The notes beneath the pieces were generated by a model. It was not told the DNA's origin, did no database searches, and worked only from the letters and a program-made list of their open reading frames with translations. This document shows, piece by piece, positions 44,431 through 55,249 of a stretch of DNA of 64,000 nt (position 1 is its first letter; every line of letters starts with the position of its first letter). Source of the stretch: Wyeomyia smithii (Eukaryota; Arthropoda; Insecta; Diptera; Culicidae); NCBI RefSeq assembly GCF_029784165.1, contig NC_073695.1, positions 104,526,255 through 104,590,254 on the forward strand. Reading direction: 5' to 3'. Both the position numbers and the translations under genes were made by a program.

Positions 44431-47196
44431 GATAAATGTTAAACAAACAAAAAACTTGGGGAATTCAAATTACTAGAATGATCTGAATGGTTGTAATGGA
44501 TAAAAAGAGTTGAAAGAATTTAGAACAGCATTTGTTTTCTTTTGTAAAATGCAAATGTTAACATGGGAAAGAAATTATAGTGAACAAAAGACCTCATGAA
44601 AACGAGGTTTGATAGCTATTGGCTTAAAAGGAAAACGAAGAAGAAAATCGATGGATGCTGTATAGGGAATTTTTTTTGCGATGGAGATGACTTAAATGAC
44701 GGACAACAATAGAACTAGGAAAGACATTTGAAAAGAGGGCTGAACTTTCCAGACGAAAAGACTACTGACTTTAAGGGATTCCAACTATTCTTTCATTAGT
44801 TAAGGTTGTGTGAGTGTATACATCGGAAGTAATTAACCCGGAATGGTTGAGGTGAATGCTGACTGAAAGAGTAAACAAGGGAGTAATTAACCCAGAATGA
44901 GTGAGTGTGCGAGATTTTTCTTTTATTTCCTAACCTTCTTATCTTTCAGGAATCACTAGAGCGGGCGGTCGCACCTTCGGATGGAAGGGGGAGAGGAAAT
45001 ATGCAGACTACTGCATACCAGGAGAAGTGTAAGTAGTGTAAGTATGACAGTATGACAGTAGCAAGAGACAAATCGAAAATTAAATAATTACAGGTTCAAA
45101 AAGAGATGCAAAAGATTAAAGAATAAAACAGATGAGAAAGTGACGAGACATTTGAAGTGCAAATAGAAGATGATATGAGGTGTTGAGAACACGCCAGTTA
45201 TAAGATGAACATTGTAAATGAAGACAGAAGAAAACGATAAATATTTAATCAACGCGGTTTGTACAATGAAAAGATTTATTTATGAATCAGACAGGAAATA
45301 CTTGACAAAGGAAAAGAAAAGATTGAACCAATGCGGTTTGTTCGATGAAAACATGATGAAACAAAAATAGAGAGATGAAAAAATAATACATTGTGCGGAA
45401 ACAGATTTATTTTATTGAAAACTGTTATTAGAAGAAGGAGGAAAATATTTGGAAAGAACGCAAAATGAAGAAAATATGTAACCAAAGCAAAGAATTGATG
45501 CTATTTTTTTAAATTGGAGAAAGTTATTTGAACTCTTTTTGATGAAAAAAAAAAGCGTTAATAATGGGCCACAAGACAAGTTAAACTGATATTTTAAAGC
45601 GGAAAGTAAAAGCCTAATACAGATAAATGGATTAATATGTGTCGAAATGATTTTAAATGTAAAAAAAAAACATCAAATATCAAAGCTAGAGAGTGCATAA
45701 TGGAAAAGAAGTAAACAATGCACAATTGAATGTTATATTTGTAAAATCAGATGAATCAAATACTGAAATACTAAATCAAATCTAATACAAATGATGTACA
45801 ACTTAGTAGGGGGAAAAAACCGAATTATGTCATCCGAACAAGAAGAGAAATACGGGCCTAGATTGTAAGTAGAAGCCTAGGGTAGATAATAGAATGTAGA
45901 ATGTGTAGAATGAAGCCCGTACGCGAGTGAACAGTAATTTTAAACAGCAAGTGGAAAAAGTAACAAACCGAAAAAAAGAATTGATGAAATAATGGCAAAA
46001 AAATAATGCACCACTTGCTGAGGAGGGCAGCTAGCATCTAAGAATTGACAACGAGACGAGTTCCCCATCCTCGAAGACGGCCGAGGTGATTACAACGGAT
46101 GCTGAGATGGGGACATACCATAATGCCCAGTATGACGCGAAAAGGGAAGCAGACGGTTGTGAGGGGAGTTGAACGGCGGGTGTCTATGGTCGAGATGGAG
46201 GTAAAGCCAAACGATATTACCAAGAGGAGACGAGCAGTATCCAGATGTGCAACAGAATTCAATCAATGCGGCTCATGATCGAGCCAGAATCGAGACTTCA
46301 GCGCGAAGAAGAATACAGCAAACTACACAGCGAAGGGCGTAATAATTTGTTCCAAATATATATTACTCATTGAGAGTTATTGACTTCTACAAATAAGGAT
46401 TCGAGGTCAAAGCCAAACAAGCAAAATGACGCTATAAAATTTTGCTCGTGTTTAATCAACTATGTTCTTTCCGCACTACGATCTGAAAGTGTGCGCACAT
46501 ATGTTAGCGGGTAATTGGACGACCCGCGCAGACAGTTAAAGATGATAAACCAAGTGACTGCATTATGCAACAGAGCCAGTGGCAATCGCAAATCTTTTCG
46601 CCACATGGCGCGTAACAATACTATCAGCCAAACAAAAATACAGCCGATCTATGTAAAAGGGACACGGCTAACCCAACATTAAAGTTCAACAACACACTCT
46701 GAACAATCGTAAAACAACCAGCTGAACTGCAGCCTTAAATTAAAGTGCAATGATAACCATTGAACTATTGCAAATAACCCGATGAAGCCTTAAAGATGAG
46801 TTCGCGAGGATTACATCACAAACAACCGATGAGAACCTCTACTGGCAGACGCACCCTTCCGTTTCAAACCCCCTGTAACCCGTCGCTTGAATCCGACAGC
46901 CAAGCAGCGGATATCTACAAGGCGCAGCACACCAGGCGAGCGAACATTTGTCAATTTGTTATGAAGAAAATCCATGTCTGAAAACGTTAATTTATGTAGA
47001 AATGATATGTATCACTATTGTAATTAATTGAATTTTACGTGCAAAGGAAAGAAGGAATATCATGAAAACGAATATGTATATAGTAGCATAAAAACGCGAA
47101 AAATAATTGTTATGAAAAACACACCTATCGGCCGTCAGAACGGACCATGTGACCATCATCTTTTCTAGATAATGGCCAACTAGGCGGGGTGGCAGA
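44431..47196 (+). other. A-rich 3' internal region of the gypsy element
   Basis: A strongly purine-biased (A/G-rich) plus strand with only short ORFs. No envelope-like protein, signal peptide or transmembrane pattern is recognisable. The last bases before the LTR (about 47182-47196, AGGCGGGGTGGCAGA) are a likely polypurine tract for plus-strand priming. Confidence 0.55.
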
Positions 47197-47862
47197 TGTG
47201 ACGTCACACCCGCGCAGAAAATACCTTATGTTCCGTCACGCAGAATTTTGTCATACGGTGCATTTTTAGCTTAGTCCGAAAGACAGTAAGCCTTCTGTTG
47301 AGTGAAATGAAAGCGGGACACGGCCGTCTGCCGTTGTCCTCCAAAACAAGACCATTTGTAAAGAAAACCGGAAAAATCTTGAAGAAACACCGCGAACGGT
47401 TCTGCTATGCAAGCGTTGGCGAAAGCACTTTGTCTTCCGCGATGAATAGTCACTAAAGCTACCGAGGCATTGAATAAACAAAAAGAACTCGACAAACGGT
47501 AGCGTCGCCCATGCTCACGCTCGGGTTCTTAGCGCTCACGCTAGCGCACGTGTTTGAAAACACATGTTATGGCGCTCTCAATCAGAGTGCCCAAAATGTA
47601 CTAAAAGTTAAGCACAAGAAAGAGACAGGCCAAGAAATGCCATAGGCTAGTATAGAACAGCTAGGTATGTGGTAACCGGATCGAAGGAGAAAAGCCTTTC
47701 GCTCTGAGTTACCTGTAGGGTACTATTCAAGCTTTTGTGTGAATAAAGTAAGTTTAATCTACCGCTCAAGTCTCGAGTTGTAATTCCGTGCCGACGGCAC
47801 GTACAGGGTTTTCTGGAGAAAGTCCTGGTGGGTTATACCCAGGATATAGGTATACCTACACA
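47197..47862 (+). repeat. 3' LTR of the gypsy element
   Basis: Matches the 5' LTR over its first ~531 bp. Its last ~135 bp contain AATAAA at 47742-47747, a palindrome CGTGCCGACGGCACG and a TCCTGGTGGGTTATACCCAG block. These are also visible in the related solo LTR at 53177, so this version is probably the ancestral 3' part. It ends TACACA followed by CATA. Confidence 0.85.
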
Positions 47863-49652
47863 CATACAACATTTTTGTATACATTTTGATTCATAGCCAA
47901 ACCACTAGGCTTGAATCATGATTTAGACAAAAAGGAAAAAGTCCTTTTCTGTTCACTACTCTGGCGGTATTCCACTACCTTCTCCGCGGATTAGGATTCT
48001 GGAGGTTTGCAGGAAATCATACGCAATAGAAACCGGATGATTTTCGCTTTCAAAATGGTTTACCTTAAACTCTCCGCCAAAATTGTTGTGCAGTTCATAG
48101 CGATCTGTACCATGCGCTTGGGGAATGCTCCTTGTTTCGACGCCATTTTGAACAGAGCTGGGCATGTATGAACAAAACAAAAAATACTGACATGAAGAGG
48201 AGAGAGAGAGCTTTCATATACATACTCTCATGTCTCTCGAAGCGTGTTTGTTGGGGAGTAAGAGAGCTTCTGAAAAATTCCAAATTTTTAGTTGTCGCCC
48301 ATTAAAACTTAAAACTAATAGAGTATGAAAAAAACATGGATTTGCAATTTACTTTTCCCTGGCGTCCCCGTGTTCAATGCACATGTTACACCTATGGATG
48401 AGTCGTCCCTGATATAAATGATTTTCAGATAGTGTTTACTAGATGAAACAGTCGATCATTCAAGAATTTCATCTCAAAAATTACTTCTACTTATTCTTGG
48501 AAACGTGAAATTTCAACAGGCGCATCAGGCTCAAAGCTTCGTCATTCAAACCACAGCGGATTTTTTAGCAATAATTAGAGCTGAGGAAAGTGCTCTCTCA
48601 GGTTTAACCGAAAAGTTAAACGAAGTGCAACATTTTTTTTGCCGTGGCTTCTATGTATGATTTTTTGATGAAGTTTGATGCGAAAATAAATTTCCCGGAG
48701 TTTGAACATATTTCAACTTAACCCGCAGTCGCCGATTCGCGGACCTCGTTTAAATGGGCTACAGCTGAAGGCACGAATAAAATAATTCGAACAATTTCAC
48801 CACATCGCAGATGTTCGCATCGTTGCTTAGCCCCCAGGCGAGCCGTTTATGTAATTGTGACCCACCAAATTATACACATTTGGTAAACGCACGCAATACA
48901 TCATACAGCAGCGCCGTTGATCCATAAAAGATGAGTTCTGTATAAACTTTTACCTATTCCCTGCATTTTTACCGTGCCCGACAAACCGTGAACCACCGAA
49001 TCGGATACGCCATCATCATCGTCATCCGCAGTGTCCGCGTGCGTGCAGCCAATATGCCAATTATGAAAGCAGGCACGTTTAGGTTAGGTATTCGGTACTA
49101 CCTGTTGCCGGTTGATTAAGTAACTGATTGAAGCAGTCGGCGATGGCAATGGTGTCCGGCCCCGGAGGCTCTACTAGCTCCAAAACATGCTCCAAATTCA
49201 ACATAACTCGCGTGCTCCTTCAGCATGTAAATCATGCTGATGATCGGTCGCTTGAAGTTACTGGTACGCCATGGAACAAGTGAATGCATTTGACTCAACT
49301 AGACAGCAAATTCGACCGACAGCGATCTTGAAATTCCGAACGAGCGGAAACCAATCTATTTACTTATCGGACGGTACATTTTGCTGTAAAAATTAATGAT
49401 GGTGCGGGAGCAGTGACTAAAATTGGTCATTAAAATAGAGTCGGTTAGTAAATTTTGCTCCTATTATCGAATAATGTGCGAGAATAAATAATCACGGTTA
49501 TCTGTTGTCATTCATACAATTTTTTATTTTATGATCGTTTCAGAAGTGAAAATAATTCTTTATGGTGTGCAACGAATGTGCGAAGTTTCAGACATTCCCC
49601 AATCTGGTTCTCTCATTAGCAATTCTGACTTGAATTAAAAGGTAGAACACCG
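47863..49652. other. Unannotated stretch, no gene recognised
   Basis: Mixed-composition sequence without convincing ORFs. A GA-repeat-rich segment (about 48196-48215) and a CATCATCATCGTCATCC stretch near 49010 are simple-sequence features. Confidence 0.4.
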
Positions 49653-50111
49653 AGAAACAAGGTCTGTAATATTACTACCCCTTCTCACCAAGCACCTTGT
49701 TGCCGAAAGAATACGAATCGTGACCTTCACAATCATTTTACAGATGATACTAACACCGATGCGCTTCCGAAAATAATTGCTACATTACAGTAGGCCATAG
49801 CAATACCAGGGTAATTTCCAATTCATCAGTCCATTATCGACGGCAATGCCGTACGTAGGCCTATATAAGTTCTTATATATATAGGCCTATATAACTTATA
49901 TAGGCCTACGTACGGCATTGCCGTCGATAATGGACTGATGAATTGGAAATTACCCTGGTATTGCTATGGCCTACTGTAATGTAGCAATTATTTTCGGAAG
50001 CGCATCGGTGTTAGTATCATCTGTAAAATGATTGTGAAGGTCACGATTCGTATTCTTTCGGCAACAAGGTGCTTGGTGAGAAGGGGTAGTAATATTACAG
50101 ACCTTGTTTCT
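49653..50111. repeat. Perfect 219-bp inverted repeat with 21-nt spacer
   Basis: The left arm 49653-49871 and right arm 49893-50111 are exact reverse complements by direct reading, with no mismatch or indel seen. The spacer 49872-49892 is AT-rich and itself contains ATATAGGCCTATAT, similar to the inner arm ends (AGGCCTATATAAGTT). There is no coding sequence and no target duplication at the outer ends. A transcript would fold into a 219-bp duplex hairpin. Origin is unresolved: inverted duplication, hairpin-RNA locus or assembly artefact. Confidence 0.9.
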
Positions 50112-50666
50112 TCGATTTGCTCCGCACTGAATAATTGGTCATTTATAAATTTTTCAGAAGGCTAATTATGTGCGGCACAACAATTGTAAAATGAAAAAAA
50201 AATGGATTGTGAACCTCTTCTTTATGTGTAAAAATAATTATCGTTTTACTTCCTTCCCAATAAGTGCATAACGGTAACAATTTACTTCGCACCGCACAGC
50301 CAAATCGAAAGAGTACGTAAATAAAATAAAATAAAAGTGCTAGACTATGCCTTCTTGTTGCATCTTTTGTCAATTCGATTTGAAACTACAGAGGTTTCAA
50401 TTTTATATGATGAAAAAACAAACGATGAACTGAGCACATCAGCAAAGCCCTCACACCAGTCAAAATTTGCGCCCTCAGCAAATGCATTTCTGTTGGCATG
50501 CAACGCATCGCACGGGTAGAGGAATGATAATTCGTTAATTATGCATGGATTGTAAGCAGTTGAATGATGGACAAACATTCCTGAAATATCTCTTGGTGAA
50601 AGTGTAGGAATGCGTCAGCATTTCAGTATTGATTTATCAGAAATGTAACCTCAGATCTCAGGAAAC
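50112..50666. other. Unannotated stretch
   Basis: No gene or repeat recognised. Confidence 0.4.
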
Positions 50667-50742
50667 AACAACCCGCTACAAGTTAGCAAAAATTGACGTT
50701 TATCAGCAAACCTCAATTTTTGCTAATTTGTAGCGGATTGTT
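50667..50742. repeat. Short hairpin, 30-bp arms
   Basis: Arms 50667-50696 and 50713-50742 are reverse complements with two mismatches, around a 16-nt loop. The ~76-nt size resembles a miRNA precursor or a small foldback remnant. No further evidence for either. Confidence 0.6.
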
Positions 50743-50882
50743 TTAAATTTATGAAAACTGATAAGTTATTTATATTATATAATCACATGTTATAAACAGT
50801 GAATTTATTAATCGTGTGCGAGTCCTCGAAGTTTTCCTCTGATACAAGGGATTTTAGATTTATTTGCAGAGAATAGCTCTTA

Positions 50883-50909
50883 GCGAAAACTCTACGGTAG
50901 AGTTTTCGC
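50883..50909. repeat. 13-bp perfect palindrome
   Basis: GCGAAAACTCTAC and its exact complement are separated by one base. Confidence 0.8.
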
Positions 50910-51099
50910 AATTTTAGGTACCTGAAAATGTTAAAATGGGGTTCATTGCCGTTTTTACAGGCATTTGCAGCCAGTTTTAAAACGTTTATATGTAATTAAT
51001 TATGAAACAATTTTCTATCGTTTATATGTAATAAACTATGAAATACGAAACAAAAACACTAATACATTTTATGAAATTAGCTCGTTGCGAAGTGTGTAG

Positions 51100-51481
51100 T
51101 AGAGATGGTCCCGACGAGTTCGGGTCGGGTTCGGGTTTGAAAATTTTTGAAAGTGTCGGGTACGGGTCGGGTTCGGGTTTGGTGAAAAAAAACTTTCGGG
51201 TTCGGGTTTGAAAATGCCGGGTTTAGCTCGGGTTTGGGTATGAAAACCCGAAACCCGACTATAAAATCTATGAAATCTCGGGTTCGGGTTCGGGTTTCAC
51301 AATTTCGGGTTCGGATCGGGTTCGGGGTTCATGGAAATAAAATTTTCGGGTTCGAGTCGGGTTCGGGTTTGAACGAAAAAAAAGTTTCGGGTTCGGGTTG
51401 GGCTCGGGTTTCAACCGAAAAAAAAAAAATCGGGTTCGGGTCGGGTACGGGTTTGAAAAACATCAAACCCGACCATCTCTA
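51100..51481. mobile_element. hAT-like MITE filled with a CGGGTT minisatellite
   Basis: Terminal inverted repeats TAGAGATGGTC (51100-51110) and GACCATCTCTA (51471-51481). The 8 bases outside each end are GTGTGTAG and GTGCGTAG, a one-mismatch 8-bp target duplication as in hAT elements. The interior is almost entirely variants of CGGGTTCGGGTTTGAAAA on the plus strand, so it has dozens of GGG runs and strong strand asymmetry with G-quadruplex potential. No coding capacity. Confidence 0.8.
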
Positions 51482-53176
51482 GTGCGTAGGCATGACTTCG
51501 AGCAACAATACGTTCGCGGATTTCTTTGCTGAGCGTTGCCTGACTCTACCAATGATCCAAATTCGTCAACCACCTTAAGGTTATCTCTGTTAACTCCCGC
51601 TAGCAGATACTTCGCCTCTAATTTAACCTTCTATGCTTCACGTTTCAGTTAGATGTACTGTTCAGCAACCGCCGACAATGTCCACGTCGTCAGCGAACCA
51701 GATGAACTGCCTGGATTTATTAAAGACCCTGCCTCGTATGTTAAAGGCCGCTTCATAACACCTTTAAGTGCAATTGAACAGGAGACAGGAAAGACCGTCG
51801 CCTTGTCGAAGTCCCTTGCGGGTTTCAAACAGGCTTGATAACGCACCCGGAATCTTGACAGCACTGTACGCCATCCATTGTGGTCTTGATCAGTCTTGTT
51901 AGTTTCGCACGGTACACGGTCGATAGTATCGTGCGCGGCCTTGAAATCGATGAATAGGTGTTGCGTGGAGACTTAGTATTCGCGACACTTTCGGAGGGTC
52001 TACGGCAACATTAGGTTTGGTCCGTTGTCGATCACCCATCCAAAAAACCGGCTTGGTAACTTTCCACAAACCTCCTTGCCAGCGGCGAGAGATGGCTGAA
52101 GATGATCTGGGAGAGCACTTTATAGGCTGTCACCCTCACCGCTATCCTGAGGAAACCGTTCTTCCTGCTGTTTTGGTCTTTTGGCTGGTGTTCATTGTAG
52201 TGCTGCTTACATCTGTTGATCACCTCACGCCCATCCGTCAAAATTCCTCCATCCTTATCCCGACACATTTCGGATGGCGGCACAAAGCCTGCGCGGGATG
52301 CGTTCAGTTTCTTGTAGAATTTATGTGTTTCCTTTATACGATACAGCTGTTCCATTTCCTCACACTCCAGCTTCTCCAGATGGCGCTTTTTGTCCCGGAA
52401 AAGATCGGTCTGCTGTCTTCGTTTCAGTTAATATTGCATCACGTTTTGACGGGTTTTTTACTGCGGCATCAATGCACGCTCTCCATTCTTCTCGTCAAAA
52501 ATGGTCTGACACTCCTCGTCGAACCAGCCGTTATGTAAATAGCATCTTCCGCTGCGCTATTAGGGCTGCTTTGGCATTTCTCGAGTAGTCCTCCAGACGG
52601 GCTTCGATGAGCCTCCCAGCTGCCCCACCCCACCCCGGAATACGGCAACGCTGCCTCAATATTTTACGCGCTTCGTAAAGTTAAGGTCGCTCCAAATCAA
52701 ACCGTGACGGTCGACGGAGGCGGTTTAGTTGACAACCGAATGTTTTGATGTTTTTAATATTCCTCCTTCTGGACGACTTGGGCATGAGATCTCCGATATC
52801 GAATTTGACGTCATGTTTTGGGGAGATATCGTATGACCGCTCCAGCTGTGCGTAAGTTTTGTTTCATTTAGAATTTGGCGTATACAATTTCCGATTTCTC
52901 GGAAAATTCTTTCGAAATAACGTACAAAATTAGTAAAAAAATGTTTTTGCGGGGGTTTTATTAAACTTCAAGAAGAAAATACAAGATAAACCTTTTGTCT
53001 GCTGTTCTGATGATTTCTAGAACTTTTTGTCGAATACCTCCGATCAATTTCTGCACAGTGGCAACGTGTGCAACAATTTTCCGCCACTTCGCCATATCAG
53101 ATGATGTTTTGATTGATTTGTCACACTTCTTCAGTTTACGCTTGACTATTGCCTAATATGTTACGATGGGACGAAC

Positions 53177-54154
53177 TGTAGGGTAGATCCTACCAGGATT
53201 GTGTGATTTCGTAACACAGCCTGTACGCGCACTTACGCGGAATCACCTCTTTTGGATGATGGAGAATGATGGAAGTGATTGATTTTATTAAACTATAATT
53301 TTTTTTAAATAATACCCTGGGTAACTCAGAACAGAGAGGCTTTCCCCTCCGGTCTTGAGCCAGCGCCTATCTAGCGGATCTATCCTAGCCTATAGTATTT
53401 CTTACCCTGTTTCATTTTCGAGTTAAATTTTAGTACACCCAAGCGCTTGCCGTGAGCCCTATAGAGCTTGTACCAAAGCTAGCGAACCTATACATTAGAG
53501 CAATGACAAGATACTCACCGTTAAGGCAACTGTCAACATCAAAACGGGCGAGCTGTATAAATTTGCATTTTCCGTTTTGATGTCGACAGTTGCCTTAACG
53601 GTGAGTGTCTTGTCAGTTCTCTATTGTATAGGTTCGCTAACCAAAGCATGTGCGAGAGCGTACGATATTCTTGCGCGCGTTACTGTTAGTATCCGAGAGC
53701 GCGTAAACTCTCAGTACCGCGCGCAGCCCTGAGTGACCGTGAGTGGCGCTGTGCCACCGGTTTCGGTTCCGTTTTTTAGTTAAATTTAAAAGTTATGCAT
53801 ACTGAGGCATGATCGGTTAGAATGTTTAAGTTTCGTGAGCCACGGGTCGGTTGATGGCTCGTAAGTCGGACGCTAAGTTATTGTTCTGAACGTTCCATAG
53901 TAAGGATGTTTTGTTCGGTTTGTTCATAATAAGAATGCTCTAGAATGCTATGTTATTGCAAGGTGTTTCCTGCATGTTAAGTAAACTCTGCGGCAAGCTA
54001 ATGCTCCAGTTTAAGTTAAAACTGTTTTGTTTTTCGTTCAAACTGCTTTTATCTACGGTATTGAGTAAGCTCGGCAGCAAACTATGGTTCTAGCCTGAAT
54101 TCTGATGCCAACGTGACGAAACATTGGGAAATTTGCGCGAGGTGTTGCGTCACA
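53177..54154 (-). repeat. Solo LTR related to the 20-kb gypsy element
   Basis: On the minus strand it starts TGTGACGCAACACC (at 54154) and ends CTACCCTACA (at 53177). It shares with the big LTR the GCGCA and CGTCACG blocks near the start, TTTTAGTACA, the TAGCCTATA-type block, a TGAGTTACC block and the TCCTGGT end block. GAAC flanks both ends (53173-53176, 54155-54158), a 4-bp target duplication. It is diverged and longer than the 666-681-bp LTRs even after subtracting the nested MITE. No internal sequence remains, as expected after LTR-LTR recombination. Confidence 0.75.
53480..53639. mobile_element. 160-bp MITE with 8-bp target duplication
   Basis: Ends start TAGCGAACCTATAC and form inverted arms of about 65-70 bp with few mismatches, so the element is nearly all stem with a ~20-nt loop. 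ACCAAAGC flanks both sides exactly (53472-53479, 53640-53647). An 8-bp duplication suits hAT or a related superfamily. It sits inside the solo LTR. Confidence 0.85.
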
Positions 54155-55249
54155 GAACTGTAGGCAGTTTGGTGGATTAATCCTTTTTTCGATAACATCA
54201 ATATTATTCTACTTGTACCATTCCAATACATCCCGGGCGTAGTGGCAGCTAACTAGATCGGGCCAGAACTTCACGACGCCTTCGTGTGACTGGATGAACA
54301 GCAAAAATACCTCCTGAATACACTTCTCCTTGTAAACTTGTCCATTCACGGTTGCTCCCGTGATGAAAACTTCTGTCTTCTTTCGACAGCTACAGATGGC
54401 TTGCCAAATCATCAACTTGCGGACTATCCGCGGAAACAACTTTGAACCTACCTGCAGCATTCCCCTTACGGTGAAATTTCTGACCCGAGATTTGTCCAAA
54501 ATAAAATTTCCGACCCGGGATTTGTCCAAAGTCCATTTTGACGTATGCTTCATCGTCTATCGAAATACCCTTGTATTCAGCGTCTTGTTGGGTTGTTTGC
54601 TGGCCGGGGTTTTCGTCATCGTTACTTTCGTGGTGAGGGTTGAGCACATAAATGATTTTAACGTTGGAGAAACGGCCTTCAATCCTCAACACGCACATTC
54701 TGCTGTCGATTAGCCATCTCTCGCACTTTTGCGTTTCGCCCATCAAAATGAAAGCTGTGTTTAGCTCGAGTGTGTTGCCGTAGTTCTGGTTGATGGTGTA
54801 ACCATCGCAGTATGTACGTGTCGATACTCCCTTCCAATATATCTCCTGCAGCACTACAATGTCGAACTTGCGGAATCGGAAAGATTGCGGGTACTTCCCT
54901 AAACATTAACAGTTGCAGTTCCATGATCCGAGTTAAGAATGGTTGATTCGTTTTCGTACAGATGCTGTTTTGAGCCGCACCATCTCGGTGAACAGACGCT
55001 CGGGCTAGCAAAGCGTTTCCTCTACCGCCGAAATATGGTTACCGCGCTAATTTATTTATTTACTTATTGATTTTATTTCATCCGACTAAAAGTCTTAATG
55101 AAAAAGTAAATATTTGGGCTGAGAAAAGCCACCTTGAAAGATACTGGAGGGCGACTAACAAGGCGGCATAAAAACCCAGCATCTTTTAAACATATACAGA
55201 GACATTATAGTAGTCCGGTACAGATAACATAAATAAAGTCAAAACAAAC

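Larger units (their letters stand above)
27920..47862 (+). mobile_element. Ty3/gypsy LTR retrotransposon with nested insertions
   Basis: Bounded by direct long terminal repeats (27920-28600 and 47197-47862), both starting TGTGACGTCACACC and ending TACACA. CATA flanks the element on both sides (27916-27919, 47863-47866), a 4-bp target duplication as in gypsy-type elements. In order: LTR, primer-binding region, leader, gag, protease, reverse transcriptase, RNase H, integrase, a ~3.2-kb A-rich 3' region, LTR. Nested inside are a pogo-like transposon (30541-33215) and an I-type non-LTR element (35381-41254), which account for more than 8 kb of its ~20 kb. The coding region is frameshifted and carries stops, so the element is dead. 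No env ORF is recognisable. Confidence 0.9.
52861..54612 (-). pseudogene. DD37E-type Tc1/mariner transposase relic, split
   Basis: The minus strand carries the first catalytic Asp context (IDDEAYVKMDFGQIPG, about 54590-54545), KLMIWQAICSC, and the second Asp context FWPDLVSCHYA (about 54260). After the solo LTR (54154-53177) the sequence resumes with VRPIVTY, where the catalytic Glu of the usual RPIE motif reads Val, and ends with a KLIGGIRQKVLE tail (about 53000-53050). The WQAICSC and CHYA signatures recall the ITmD37E group of mosquito mariner-related elements. Frameshifts and the lost Glu make it inactive. It is inserted in the RTE relic, and its 5' part is truncated. Confidence 0.72.
51590..54990 (-). 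pseudogene. RTE-type relic, third family, interrupted
   Basis: Minus-strand order: endonuclease start (54990 to about 54613: LQEIYWKGVSTRTYCDGYT, WLIDSRMCVLRIEGRF), interruption, endonuclease middle (about 52860-52780: YAQLERSYDISPKHDVK), linker, and reverse transcriptase start (52355-52032: MCRDKDGGILTDGREV, then SPLARRFVESYQAGF), with decayed sequence to about 51590. It differs from the 14-kb RTE family (different linker and RT sequence). The 1.75-kb gap is filled by a mariner relic carrying an LTR. Multiple frameshifts; inactive. Confidence 0.75.

Noticed and set aside
44055..45485. Minus-strand hydrophobic ORFs near the gypsy 3' region
   Set aside because: Phe/Ser/Leu-rich translations arise automatically from the antisense of an A/G-rich strand.
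46796..46981. Envelope gene of the gypsy element
   Set aside because: Only 61 codons, no signal peptide, transmembrane or furin-like site.
49637..49651. 15-nt inverted match with 63769-63783
   Set aside because: A match of this length is expected by chance in 64 kb compared with itself.
51100..51481. Telomeric or subtelomeric repeat
   Set aside because: The GGGTT-like repeats are enclosed by inverted ends and an 8-bp duplication, so they belong to a MITE.
53173..54164. 10-bp target duplication GAACTGTAGG around the solo LTR
   Set aside because: The shared LTR end TACA makes a 4-bp GAAC duplication the simpler reading; the extra bases are partly the LTR tip itself.
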